The translations under genes were made by a program, and so were the position numbers. Under the pieces are notes generated by a model. It had not been told where the DNA came from and did no database searches. It worked only from the letters and a program-made list of their open reading frames with translations. DNA of 33,817 nt, taken from NCBI GenBank assembly GCA_029260375.1, contig JAJDDI010000028.1:1-33817 (forward strand), in the 5' to 3' direction. Position 1 is the first letter of the stretch. Every line of letters starts with the position of its first letter. Shown here one piece after another: positions 17,266 to 26,200 of the stretch. The DNA comes from Phycisphaerales bacterium. Its GTDB lineage: Bacteria; Planctomycetota; Phycisphaerae; Phycisphaerales; UBA1924.

Positions 17266-18564
17266 ATGGACGACGCCAGTATCACGCCCCAGAGGCGCCG
17301 CTCGCAGTCTCGCGGGTGGCCCGCGATGGTTCAGCCGCTCGCCCTGGGCGTCTCGCTGCTCGCGCTGCAGGGGTGCTCAAGCTCGGCCCCGGACCGCAAG
17401 GCGGGCGGCGTGCTGGCGCCGAGCGACTTCGCGGATCCCAACGCGCCGCCCCCGAGCTACCAGACCGCCCGCACCCAGGAGCCCGATCCCGCCCCCAGCG
17501 CCCCGGCGCTGGTGCTCTCGACCGAGGGCGGGCGGACGCTGGACCTAGTAACGAGCCCCGGCTCGCCCGCGCCCGCCGACACCCGGGCGCACGCGGCGGG
17601 CGGCGCCGACTTCGTCGACGCCAAGATCGGCGACATCAACGGGCGCCCGATCTACGTCAACGAGTTCCTGGACCCGCTGAGCGACCGCATGCTCGCCGAG
17701 GCGCAGAAGCAGTCTCGCGCCAGCTGGCGGGGCTGGGCCCGGGCGCAGATCCGGCGTGAGCTCGACGGGCTTGTGCGCGACGAGCTGCTGCGGGCCGAGG
17801 CGGTCTCGAGCCTGACCCCGGAGCAGCAGCAGGGCCTCCGCTCGTTCCTGCGTGCGTTCCGTGAGGACGTGGTGAGCCGCAGCCTGGGCTCGCAGACCCT
17901 CGCCGCCCAGCGTGTGGAGGAAGAGACCGGCCAGACGTTCGAGCAGACGCTGCGCCGCCAGGAGGAGCTCACCCTGGTGCGCCTGGAGTTTCAGCGCGTC
18001 ATCAACAAGCGGGTGAACGTCAGCTGGCGGGACGTGGAGCTGCGCTACGAGCAGCAGGCCGACAAGTTCAACCCCGATCCGACCGCCCGGTTCCGACTGA
18101 TCCGCGTGCGGACGTCCGACGCGGAGGACGTGGCGCGCGTGACCCAGGCGCTCGCGTCCGGGGCCTCGTTCGAGGAGGTCGCCTCCGGTGAGCCCAACGG
18201 GTTCAACCCCGAGACGGGTGGGCTCTTCGAGGCGATCTACGACGGCGATTTCACCCAGGGCGAGTTCTGGGCGATCGACACCCTTAACGAGCGGGCGCGG
18301 GGCCTGGGCGTGGGACAGGTGACCGGCCCGTTCGAGTTCGGCAGCTTCACCGGCTGGATGAAGCTCGACGAGATCGTCCAGGAGCGCGTGGACCTCTACG
18401 ATGCACAGCTCCAGATCTACCAGGAACTGCTCCAGGAGCGGCGCGACCAGGAGCTGTCACGGTACATCCAGCGTTTGATGGAGCGGGCCAACGTGTCCGG
18501 TGTCGAGGAGATCGGTGGTCGCCTGCTTGAGATCGCGGAACGACGGTACGGACCCAAGGCGTAA
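17266..18564 (+). CDS. Putative lipoprotein, SurA/PpiC-type peptidyl-prolyl isomerase family
   Basis: This 432-residue exported protein has a basic N-terminus (RRRSQSRGW), a hydrophobic stretch (about 22-35) and a lipobox-like LQGC with C37. A Pro/Ala-rich linker to about 110 follows. Next comes a chaperone-like helical region (about 120-265) opening with IGDINGRPIYVNEFLD, the usual start of SurA-type N-domains, then a region resembling a parvulin domain (about 270-385: RFRLIRVRTSDAEDVARVTQALASG...). A helical C-terminus ends it. A role in folding envelope proteins is inferred; isomerase activity is uncertain. ATG at 17266 is supported by GGAGGG 7 nt upstream. It precedes yraN by 16 nt. Confidence 0.75.
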   Translation: MDDASITPQRRRSQSRGWPAMVQPLALGVSLLALQGCSSSAPDRKAGGVLAPSDFADPNAPPPSYQTARTQEPDPAPSAPALVLSTEGGRTLDLVTSPGSPAPADTRAHAAGGADFVDAKIGDINGRPIYVNEFLDPLSDRMLAEAQKQSRASWRGWARAQIRRELDGLVRDELLRAEAVSSLTPEQQQGLRSFLRAFREDVVSRSLGSQTLAAQRVEEETGQTFEQTLRRQEELTLVRLEFQRVINKRVNVSWRDVELRYEQQADKFNPDPTARFRLIRVRTSDAEDVARVTQALASGASFEEVASGEPNGFNPETGGLFEAIYDGDFTQGEFWAIDTLNERARGLGVGQVTGPFEFGSFTGWMKLDEIVQERVDLYDAQLQIYQELLQERRDQELSRYIQRLMERANVSGVEEIGGRLLEIAERRYGPKA

Positions 18565-18580
18565 AGGACAGAGCCAGCGT

Positions 18581-18997
18581 ATGTTGAAGCGACTGTTTCG
18601 TCGGGGCAAGAAGGGCACGAGCGAGCTGGGCAAGCGGGGCGAGATGATCGCCGCCGCCCGTCTCCAACGCTCGGGCTATCGCGTGGTCGCCAAGAACGTG
18701 CGCACGCGCATCGGCGAGATCGACCTCATCTGCGAGGCGCCCGACAAGCAGACGGTCGTGGTCGTGGAGGTCAAAACAAGGCGTCGTGAGGACGGGCAGC
18801 GCCCTCACGCGGAGGCGAGCATCACCCGGCGCAAGGGCGCCAAGCTCGCCGCCCTCACCCGCTGGATGCGGCGCTCCAACGGGTGGGAGAACCGCCCCGT
18901 GCGTATCGACGTGGTCTCGGTTGAGATGCTCGCCTCGGGCAAGACGGACGTCCGCCACGTCCAGGGCGCCATCGACGCCGGCGGGCGGCGGGCTTAG
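18581..18997 (+). CDS. yraN: UPF0102 (YraN-like) endonuclease-fold protein
   Basis: This 138-residue protein carries the UPF0102 core: LGKRGEMIAAARLQRSGYRVVAKNVR (about 16-41), then GEIDLICEAPDKQTVVVVEVKTRR, where the E-x-D and E-x-K residues match a Holliday-junction-resolvase-like nuclease fold. The Arg/Lys-rich N-terminus is short. The molecular function of the family is not firmly known. The start at 18581 is chosen by alignment and by AAAGGA at 18564-18569. It is probably cotranscribed with the upstream lipoprotein. The stop overlaps the convergent kinase stop by 4 nt. Confidence 0.92.
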   Translation: MLKRLFRRGKKGTSELGKRGEMIAAARLQRSGYRVVAKNVRTRIGEIDLICEAPDKQTVVVVEVKTRRREDGQRPHAEASITRRKGAKLAALTRWMRRSNGWENRPVRIDVVSVEMLASGKTDVRHVQGAIDAGGRRA

Positions 18998-20655
18998 CGC
19001 TCCCAGTCCTGCCCGCCGCTGAGCTTGCCCCGGAACCGACGCTCGAGCCCGTTCTCTTCGGACTCGTTCTCGTTGATCCGCTGCGGGAGGATGACCGAGA
19101 ACATCGATCCCCGCCCGGGCTCGGACACGAGCTGGATCTCGCCCTGGAGCACGCCCACCAGCTCGCGCACGATCGCCAGGCCCAGCCCGGCGCCCGAGTG
19201 CCCGCGCGTGTGCCCGGACTCGAGCTGCTCGAACTTGTCGAAGACGCGCTTCTGGTCCTCGGGCGTGATCCCCGGCCCGTTGTCGATCACCGAGATCCGG
19301 ACCTGCTCGCCCTGGTCGGCGTTCGGGGTCGAGCCCTCGTCGCGATCCGTCTCGCGCAGGCGTTCAACCCGCACGATGACCTCGCCGCGTCGCCCGTCGC
19401 CCTCGGGGTTCGCCGTGAACTTGACCGCGTTCGAGAGCAGATTGAACACCACCTGCTGGAACTTCCGGGCGTCCGTCTCGATCAGCAGGGCCTCGCCGGG
19501 CGCCTCAAGGCGAACCTCGACCCCCTGCTGGTTCGCCTGCGGGTGGATCAGCCCGACCAGGCCCTGGCACGCGTCCGCCGGGTTGATCTGCTCGATGTTC
19601 AGCTCCGTCCGCCCCGCCTCGAGCTTGGCCATCTCCAGCAGGCTCTCGATGAGCGCCAGCAGCGTCCGCCCGGCGGTCACGATGTTCTCCAGGAACCGGA
19701 TCCGCTTGTCGAGCGAGCGGGCGCCCGTCTCGCGCCGCTCCGGGCCGTCGTCGCGCCGCTCGCTCTTGGCGATCTCCAGCAGCAGCTCTGCGAACCCGAT
19801 GATGGAGTTGAGCGGCGTGCGCAGCTCGTGCGACACGTTGGCCAGGAAGTCCCCCTTGAGCTTGGCCGCCTCGAACAGCGCCACGTTCGCCTCGGCCATC
19901 TCGCTCAGCTTCACGTCCAGCGCGTCGTTGATCGCCCGCAGCTCGCCCCGCTTGGCCTCGAGGGCCGTGAGCATCAGGTTGAACGTGTCGGCCAGCTCCT
20001 CGAACTCGTCGCCGGTCTCGATCTCGGCCCGGGTCTCCAGGTCGCCGTCGCGCACGCGCTCGGCCGTGTCGCGCAGCGACTCCACCGGCGCGAGGATCAG
20101 CCGGCGCGTGATCACCGCGAACACCACCAGCGCCACCGCCAGCACCACCGACCCCGCCGCCATGACGTACAGCGTGTTGACCGTCAGCAGCACGCCCGCG
20201 TCGCTCGACCGACGCTCGCCCAGGATCAGCCCGGAGAAGTTTCCGTGCTCGTCGCGGACCGGCAGGGCCATGCGGTACAGGCGGCTGAAGCCCTCCCAGT
20301 CGCGCTCGAACCGCTCTCGACCGGGCGAGGCGTCCTTCTCGAACTGGCGCAGGGCCCGGCGCATGAACGGGTCCGTCTCGGCCTCCTGGCGGACGCGCTC
20401 GAGCGACATCTCCTCGACGTAGGTCCCCGCGAGCATGGTCGGGCGGCGATCGTCCGCCCCGGGCTCGATCGAGCGCCAGGCGCCGATCACCTCCCGGGTC
20501 GTGTCGTGCTGGGCGGTGTCCACCAGCGTGTTCATCCGAAGCCAGGGCAGGCTCAGCGCGATGAGGATGATCAGCGTCGCGGCCCCACCAAAGAGCAGCA
20601 GGCACTTGTTCGCCAGGGACAGGTTGTGGAACCATTCGCCGAGTGCCGCCCACAT
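18994..20655 (-). CDS. Membrane sensor histidine kinase (HAMP-HisKA-HATPase)
   Basis: This 553-residue orphan sensor has membrane helices at about 18-38 and 163-183 enclosing a periplasmic region of about 120 residues. A HAMP domain follows (about 184-236), then a short coiled coil. The HisKA dimerisation box has H276 in SHELRTPLNSIIGF. The ATPase domain shows the N box NLLSNAVKF (405-413), DNGPGI, an F box in VFDKFEQ and a G box GAGLGLAIV. A charged linker of about 20 residues interrupts HisKA between the helices (about 296-317). No response regulator is adjacent, so the partner is unknown. The start sits 6 nt after TAGACT. Confidence 0.95.
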   Translation of the reverse strand: MWAALGEWFHNLSLANKCLLLFGGAATLIILIALSLPWLRMNTLVDTAQHDTTREVIGAWRSIEPGADDRRPTMLAGTYVEEMSLERVRQEAETDPFMRRALRQFEKDASPGRERFERDWEGFSRLYRMALPVRDEHGNFSGLILGERRSSDAGVLLTVNTLYVMAAGSVVLAVALVVFAVITRRLILAPVESLRDTAERVRDGDLETRAEIETGDEFEELADTFNLMLTALEAKRGELRAINDALDVKLSEMAEANVALFEAAKLKGDFLANVSHELRTPLNSIIGFAELLLEIAKSERRDDGPERRETGARSLDKRIRFLENIVTAGRTLLALIESLLEMAKLEAGRTELNIEQINPADACQGLVGLIHPQANQQGVEVRLEAPGEALLIETDARKFQQVVFNLLSNAVKFTANPEGDGRRGEVIVRVERLRETDRDEGSTPNADQGEQVRISVIDNGPGITPEDQKRVFDKFEQLESGHTRGHSGAGLGLAIVRELVGVLQGEIQLVSEPGRGSMFSVILPQRINENESEENGLERRFRGKLSGGQDWER

Positions 20656-20661
20656 GGGCGG

Positions 20662-20667
20662 AGTCTA
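20662..20667 (-). promoter_or_regulatory. -10 element (TAGACT) for the histidine kinase, leaderless
   Basis: TAGACT on the minus strand ends 6 nt before the kinase ATG. It lies in a 45-nt intergenic region shared with the miaB promoter. Confidence 0.55.
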
Positions 20668-20686
20668 TCCGGGCGATCGGGCGGCG

Positions 20687-20692
20687 TAGGAT
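20687..20692 (+). promoter_or_regulatory. -10 element (TAGGAT) for miaB, near-leaderless
   Basis: TAGGAT ends 8 nt before the miaB ATG, predicting a leader of 0-3 nt. The spacer TGCCCCCG has no ribosome binding site. Confidence 0.55.
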
Positions 20693-20700
20693 TGCCCCCG

Positions 20701-22344
20701 ATGCCGCCACGGACCGTCTATCTCGAGACCTACGGCTGCCAGATGAACGAGCTCGACTCGGAGCTCGTCGCGGGGCGCCTTCGTCAACTGGGCTACCGCT
20801 TCACGCCCGAGGCCAGCCAGGCGGACGTGGTGCTCTACAACACGTGCTCTGTGCGCGAGCGCGCCGAGCAGAAGGTCTGGAGCCGCCTGGGCGAGATCAA
20901 GAAGCGCAAGGGCGACGAGCCCGGGCTGGTCGTGGGCGTGCTGGGCTGCATGGCCGAGCGCGACGGCGAGGCGATGATCGACCGCATGCCCGTCGTGGAC
21001 ATCCTCTGCGGGCCCGGCGAGCTGGACAAGCTGCCCGAGCTGATCGACAACGCCGTGCGCACGCGGGCGTCGCTGTCCGCCGACGCCCCCGCCCGGCGCT
21101 CGGCCAACCAGGTCGCGCTCCAGGGCGACACCTCGCGCCGCTCTGGCACGCTGGCCGCGGCGGGCGACAACCTGGAGCTGCTCGATCTCTCCCGCACCAT
21201 CTCTCCCGTGGACGAGGGTCGCAGCCGGTCCGCGTACGTCCGCATCACCCGCGGGTGCAACAAGTTCTGCACCTACTGCGTCGTCCCCCACACCCGCGGC
21301 GCCGAGATGCACAGGCCCCCCGAGCACATCCTCGACGAGTGCAAGCGCCTGGCCGACGCGGGCGTGATCGAGATCACGCTCCTGGGCCAGACCGTCAACC
21401 ACTACCGCTTCGAGCACGGCGCCAGCGTCAGCATCGGAGGCGTCGCCCAGCCCCAGAAGGGACGCACCTACAAGGGCTCGCACCACCGCGACGCCTTCTC
21501 GGGCGAGCATGTCACCACCTTCGCCGATCTGCTCGGACGCATCCACGACGAGGTTCCCTCGGTCCAGCGTCTGCGCTTCGTCACCAGCTATCCGCGCGAC
21601 TTTGGCGACGACGTGCTCGAGGTCATCCGCGACTCACCCCGGATCTGCCGCTACCTGCACGTCCCCGCCCAGTCGGGCTCTAATCGCGTGCTCAAGACCA
21701 TGAACCGGGGCTACACGATCGAGGAGTACGACGAGTTTCTCGACCGGGCCCGGTCGATCCTCGACCAGCCGGAGATCGGGCGCCCGCTGATGATCTCGGG
21801 CGACGTCATCGTCGGTTTCCCGACCGAGACCGACGCCGACTTCGAGGCGACGATCGAGATGGTCAAGCGCAGCCGGGCCAAGAACCAGTTCATCTTCAAG
21901 TACTCGCCCAGGCCCGGAACGGTCGCGTACGACCGCATCCCCGACGACGTGCCCGAAGCCCTGAAGCGGTCACGCAACAACACGCTATTGGCGATCCAGG
22001 CTGAGATCTCCGACGAGATCAGCCGTGAGCAGATCGGGCGGGAGTTCGAGATCCTGGTCGAGGGGTTCAGCCGCAACGAGAAGAAGAAACGAGGCGTGGA
22101 CGTCAAGCCCGGCTCGGGCATGGTCGGGCTCACCGTTGGCGGCTCGTCCCCCGCGCTGGCGACCGAGACCGAAACCGAGCCAGCGGGCCTGGCCCAGTTC
22201 TCTGGACGCACCGACGGCGACCAGATCGTCTTCTTCGATGTGGACACGTCCGCAACGCCCGCCGACGACCTCATCGGCTCGATCGTCCGCGTCCGCATCG
22301 ACGACGCGGGGAAGCTGGCGCTGCAGGGCACGCGAATCAAATAG
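20701..22344 (+). CDS. miaB: tRNA-2-methylthio-N6-dimethylallyladenosine synthase
   Basis: This 547-residue radical-SAM enzyme adds the methylthio group to i6A37 of tRNAs. The N-terminal UPF0004 domain supplies the auxiliary cluster ligands C13 (ETYGCQMN), C49 (NTCSVRERAEQK) and C83 (LGCMAER). The radical-SAM triad is C186, C190 and C193 in RGCNKFCTYC. A C-terminal TRAM-like region begins near 440. Typical MiaB proteins are about 440-480 residues. The extra length here is in a linker (about 120-168), a His/Gly-rich insertion (about 237-272) and a TRAM insertion (about 455-495). The start at 20701 is set by the family-conserved N-terminus; longer upstream frames are antisense to the kinase. 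The stop TAG lies in an inverted-repeat arm. Confidence 0.97.
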   Translation: MPPRTVYLETYGCQMNELDSELVAGRLRQLGYRFTPEASQADVVLYNTCSVRERAEQKVWSRLGEIKKRKGDEPGLVVGVLGCMAERDGEAMIDRMPVVDILCGPGELDKLPELIDNAVRTRASLSADAPARRSANQVALQGDTSRRSGTLAAAGDNLELLDLSRTISPVDEGRSRSAYVRITRGCNKFCTYCVVPHTRGAEMHRPPEHILDECKRLADAGVIEITLLGQTVNHYRFEHGASVSIGGVAQPQKGRTYKGSHHRDAFSGEHVTTFADLLGRIHDEVPSVQRLRFVTSYPRDFGDDVLEVIRDSPRICRYLHVPAQSGSNRVLKTMNRGYTIEEYDEFLDRARSILDQPEIGRPLMISGDVIVGFPTETDADFEATIEMVKRSRAKNQFIFKYSPRPGTVAYDRIPDDVPEALKRSRNNTLLAIQAEISDEISREQIGREFEILVEGFSRNEKKKRGVDVKPGSGMVGLTVGGSSPALATETETEPAGLAQFSGRTDGDQIVFFDVDTSATPADDLIGSIVRVRIDDAGKLALQGTRIK

Positions 22345-22371
22345 GTTCTGTTTGACGGATCTGATTCGTGC

Positions 22372-22395
22372 CACGGACCGGTCCGCCGGTCCGTG
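22372..22395. other. Internal hairpin 1 of the inverted-repeat element
   Basis: A perfect 10-bp stem (22372-22381 with 22386-22395) closes a TCCG loop. Its outer three bases also take part in the 8-bp subterminal repeat, so two folds compete. Confidence 0.85.
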
Positions 22396-22423
22396 CGAGG
22401 CGGCGCAACGGGTCCGCGGGACG

Positions 22424-22447
22424 CACTGACCTGAAGACAGGTCAGTG
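22424..22447. other. Internal hairpin 2 of the inverted-repeat element
   Basis: A perfect 10-bp stem (22424-22433 with 22438-22447) closes an AAGA loop. A further outer pairing is possible between GGGACG (22418-22423) and CGTCCC (22454-22459). Confidence 0.85.
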
Positions 22448-22481
22448 GCACGGCGTCCCGTTGTGATCCGTCAAACAGAAC

Positions 22482-23234
22482 CTAGACCTGCGGGCTCTGG
22501 CCGAGGTACAGCGCGACCTCATACTCGAACCCGACCCGCCCATCGCCGCCCGCGTGCGCGCCGTGCAGGGTGCACAGCTCACCGACCAGCCAGTCACGCT
22601 CCGACCCCGCCTTGGGCACGTAGCTCGCGCTCATCGCCCGCCCGACCAGCCCCTCACGGTCCATCCGCTGCACATTGCGGAACGTCAGCCGTCGCATCGA
22701 CTCGAATGGCGGCGCCAGCGTCGGCCCGGCGGCTGCGGTCTTGTGCGAGAGTGTCTCGTCCGTCGCGACCTCGCGCAGCAGCTCGTAGTACGCGCCCGCG
22801 ACGGGCGTGGACTCGTCGCCGTCGTTCCACATGAGCGCCAGCCGCCCCCCCGGGCAGAGCACGCGGGAGAACTCGGCGCAGGCCGCGGGCGGGTCCATCC
22901 AGTGATACGCCTGGGCGCACAGGACCAGATCGACGCTGGCGTCACCAAGCCCCGTCGCCTCGCCCGTGCCATCACGCCACTCGACACGCGGGTGGTCCTT
23001 GGCGCCCTCACGCATCGCCGTGTTGGGCTCGATCGCGATCACCCGCACGCCCCGGTCGCCCAGAAGCCTCGCCGAGATCCCCGTCCCCGCGCCAACGTCC
23101 GCGGCAACCAGAGCCGCCGGATCGCCCAGCCCGTCCAGGACCGCGTCGATCGCCCCGGGCGGGTACGACGGGCGAAACCGCGTGTAGTCCGCGACGCGAT
23201 CCGTGAACCGCAGCGTCGGATCGCGCTCAGGCAT
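22482..23234 (-). CDS. Class I SAM-dependent methyltransferase
   Basis: This 250-residue cytoplasmic methyltransferase has the SAM-binding motif DVGAGTG at 46-52, acidic motif II ending in E69 (VIAIEP), and LVLCAQAYHWMD as motif IV. The N-terminus FTDRVADYTRFRPSYPP and the AQAYHWMD block are typical of the group annotated as trans-aconitate/phosphatidylethanolamine-like methyltransferases (Methyltransf_11/25). The substrate cannot be told. It overlaps the stop of the upstream VWA gene by 8 nt, so it is probably the last gene of that operon. Its stop TAG lies in the right arm of the inverted-repeat element. Confidence 0.9.
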   Translation of the reverse strand: MPERDPTLRFTDRVADYTRFRPSYPPGAIDAVLDGLGDPAALVAADVGAGTGISARLLGDRGVRVIAIEPNTAMREGAKDHPRVEWRDGTGEATGLGDASVDLVLCAQAYHWMDPPAACAEFSRVLCPGGRLALMWNDGDESTPVAGAYYELLREVATDETLSHKTAAAGPTLAPPFESMRRLTFRNVQRMDREGLVGRAMSASYVPKAGSERDWLVGELCTLHGAHAGGDGRVGFEYEVALYLGQSPQV

Positions 23235-26200
23235 CGGGGTCCTCGGGCGACTCGAAGCGGCGCTGCGCCCGGCGTTTGGCCGCGAGAAGGCCCGACTCCC
23301 CCTCGTCGTCGCCGGTCTTGGATTCGGGCTTGGGTGACGTCGGCGGCTTCGGACCGCCCTGATCCTGCTCGCTGCGGCGCTGCTCGCGGATCTCTTTCAT
23401 CCGCTCCTGCTGTGCTCGCAGGCGCTGGAGCTTGGCCTCCTGCTGCACGCGCAGCGCGTCGGCCTCGCTCAGCGACTCGGCCCTGGTCCCGACGCTCGGC
23501 TGCTCACGCCGGCGCTGGCGCCTTTCACCCAGCCCGCTCACGGTTTTACTCGCCCGCGCCGATCGGTCCTCGACCGCCTCGCGCGCTCGTTTCGCCAGAT
23601 CCGTCCCGAACTCCCGGCTCATGAACCGGTCCCACGCCACTCGGCGTGTCCCTACGTCAAGCAGGAACACGCCGATCGTCCACGCCAGCAGCATCGGCCA
23701 GATGGGCGTCAGCGCCCGGCGCACCGGCACGCTCGACCGGTCGAACAACGCCGCGGACTCGGGCGAGTCCAGACGCAGCGACCGCCCGCCCGTGATCCGG
23801 CTGATCGACTCGAGCAGGGCCGCGTCGGATTCCAGGCGCCGAAACTCCGCGCCCGCGCCGACCGAGGCCCCGCCCAGAACAGGCGCGAGTCGCTGTCGCC
23901 CGAGTCGGGGCTTGATGACCGCCACATAGCTCCCCGCGTCGCTCGCGCCGGTCTTGCCCTCGTACACCCCGGGCGCGGTCTGGTGCAGCCGGACGCTCAC
24001 CGGATCACCCGCCGGCCCGTAGACCGTCGCGGGCATGTCCAGCATGTCCAACGGCGCCCCGTCGTCGTCGGCCACCTCCACCCGCAGCAGCAGCTGCCCG
24101 TCCTGGACCACACTCGTCAGCTCCGCGTTGGATGTGCTCGGCGCCCGCCCCATCAGCCGAGCGACCTGCGTCCAGAACGTGACGTACCCGTCCCACGCGA
24201 GCCACCGCTCGCCCCAGTGGTGCGCGTCGGACGTGAACGCCGCGACCTGCCCCAGCCCGACGGGCCAGTGCGCCAGCACCGGCTCACCCTCGGGCGTGGC
24301 CATCGCGTACGTGATCGTCCGCTCCTCGCGCGCCTGCGTCAGCACCAGCCCGTTGAGCCTGGGCGGCTGGCCCAGCCCCTCGGTCAGCGGCGAGCCCGTG
24401 GGAAGCATGACCACGTCGAACGGCTCTTCACGCACCATCGGGCTGCGCACGATCCGCACCGCCTTGAGAAACACCTGCGGCAGCGTCGTCGCGCTCACCA
24501 CGTTGTGAAACACCCCGTGCCCCTCGACGGCGATCTCGCGCATCGTCCCCGCGTCCGCCCCGTCGCCCACGGCGATCGTCGTCACGCGGATCCCGTCGTC
24601 GAACATCCGCGACGCCAGCTCGGGCAGCAGGTTCTCGTTCTGCGACCGCCCGTCCGAGAGCACGATCACGTGGCGCAGCTTCGCCTCCACGCCCGCGAGC
24701 TGCTCCCGCGCCAGCTCCAGCGCCGGCCCGAGGTTCGTCCCGCCGCCCGAGCCGATGGACCGGATCGCCGCGACCGTCGAGTCCGGGTCCGTGTTCTCAC
24801 GCAGCGGCACGACGAGGCGGGCGCTGTTGTTGAACGAGACGACCCCCACCAGGTCCTTGGCGTCGAGCGTGCCCACGGCCATCGCCGCGGCCTCGTTGGC
24901 GATCTGCTGCTGGCTCCGCGCCGAGCCCATGACGCTCCCGCCCATCGAGCCCGAGCTGTCGAGCACGAACACAATCGCGGCCTCGGGCACGACGAGCTGC
25001 TCGGGCAGGTCCAGCCGTACGGGGAGAATCGGCTCGATCGGCGAGCCCTTCCATGCCCCGGCGCCGAACGAATCGGGTCCGCCCACCATCACCAGCCCGC
25101 CGCCCAGGTCCTCGACGTACGCGACGAGCGCCCGCTGGGCGCGGGGATCGACGACCTCCGCGGGCACGTTCTGCAGGATGACCAGATCGTGCGCCTGGAG
25201 CTGGAGCAGGTCTGATGTCAGCGCCGACGGATCAACGACCTCCACCCGGATGTTCGACGACCGCAGGGCCGAGACCAGCGCCGAGCCCGCGCCCCCCTGC
25301 GAGGCGCCGCCCACACCATCGACCAGCAGCACCGAGCCCTGACCGGGCGTGATCGTGAACGCGCTGGCGCGATTGTTCTCGATGGTCGTATCACCGATCG
25401 CGTTCCCCAGGGCATCCAGTTCGGGCTCAAACACCGCCTCGAACCGATGCACCGTCCCGGGCGGCAGCTCGACGGACGCCAGCTCGACGCTCCGCCCGGG
25501 CGGGAGCGTCAGGCGCCTCCCCGTCGCGTCCGACTCGGGGTCCAGGTCCAGCGGCTGGCCCTCGCGCGTCACGCGCAGGGTCCCGCTCGCGGGCGCCGAG
25601 GCGCTGAGCACGATGCGGAGCGTGACCCGTGACTCACCCGCGGCCCGCGGCGGCGCGTCGATCGACTCGATGAACACCTCCGCGCCCACCCGGTACTTGA
25701 GCGCCAGCGTGTCAACCGCCAGGCCCGTCGCCCGCCCGTCCGCCCCGACGCCCCGGGCAAAGCTCGCCAGCTCCCGGGCCGCGCGGGCGCTGTCGCCGGT
25801 CGTCTGCACGCCGTCGGAGATCAGCACAAGCCGCCCGCTCGCGTCGGGGGGGATCATCGCCGCGGCGCGTCGCAGGGCGCCCTCGATGTCCGTCCCGTCC
25901 GCCGAGACGACCTCGATGGGCCGGTCGAGCACGTCCGCGGCGCTCGGGGTCGCGATGCCCATCGCGCGCCCATCGAACACGACGAGCCCAAACAGATCGT
26001 CCGGGCCCCGATCGCCCAGGGCCCGCTCGAAGTACGCGCGGGCGGCGTCCTCCATCGCGACGGGGCGCCCACGCTCGTCGCTCCCCAGATCCGCAAAACG
26101 CCTGACCGAGCCCGACAGGTCCACCACCCCCACCACCGCCAGGCGCCTCGATTCGCGGACACTGCTGGCCCCCGCGAGCAGAAGCGCCAGCAGCGAGAAC

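Larger units (their letters stand above)
22342..22484. repeat. 143-bp terminal-inverted-repeat element, MITE- or REP-like
   Basis: Perfect 20-bp inverted repeats form the ends (22342-22361 and 22465-22484, outer end TAGGTTCTG). Inside are an 8-bp subterminal inverted repeat (22367-22374 with 22445-22452) and two perfect 10-bp hairpins with 4-nt loops. No open reading frame of note is present. Both ends begin with TA, compatible with a TA target duplication as made by IS630/Tc1-mariner transposases, in which case the element proper is 22344-22482. Each end provides the TAG stop of the flanking convergent gene. Structure is read directly; mobility is inference, as only one copy lies in the window. 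Alternatives are a bidirectional terminator or a structured RNA. Confidence 0.85.

Noticed and set aside
19198..20700. Long in-frame extension upstream of miaB (frame of 1048 codons in total)
   Set aside because: It is antisense to the histidine kinase and has no family similarity; MiaB proteins begin at the ATG at 20701, which has its own -10 element.
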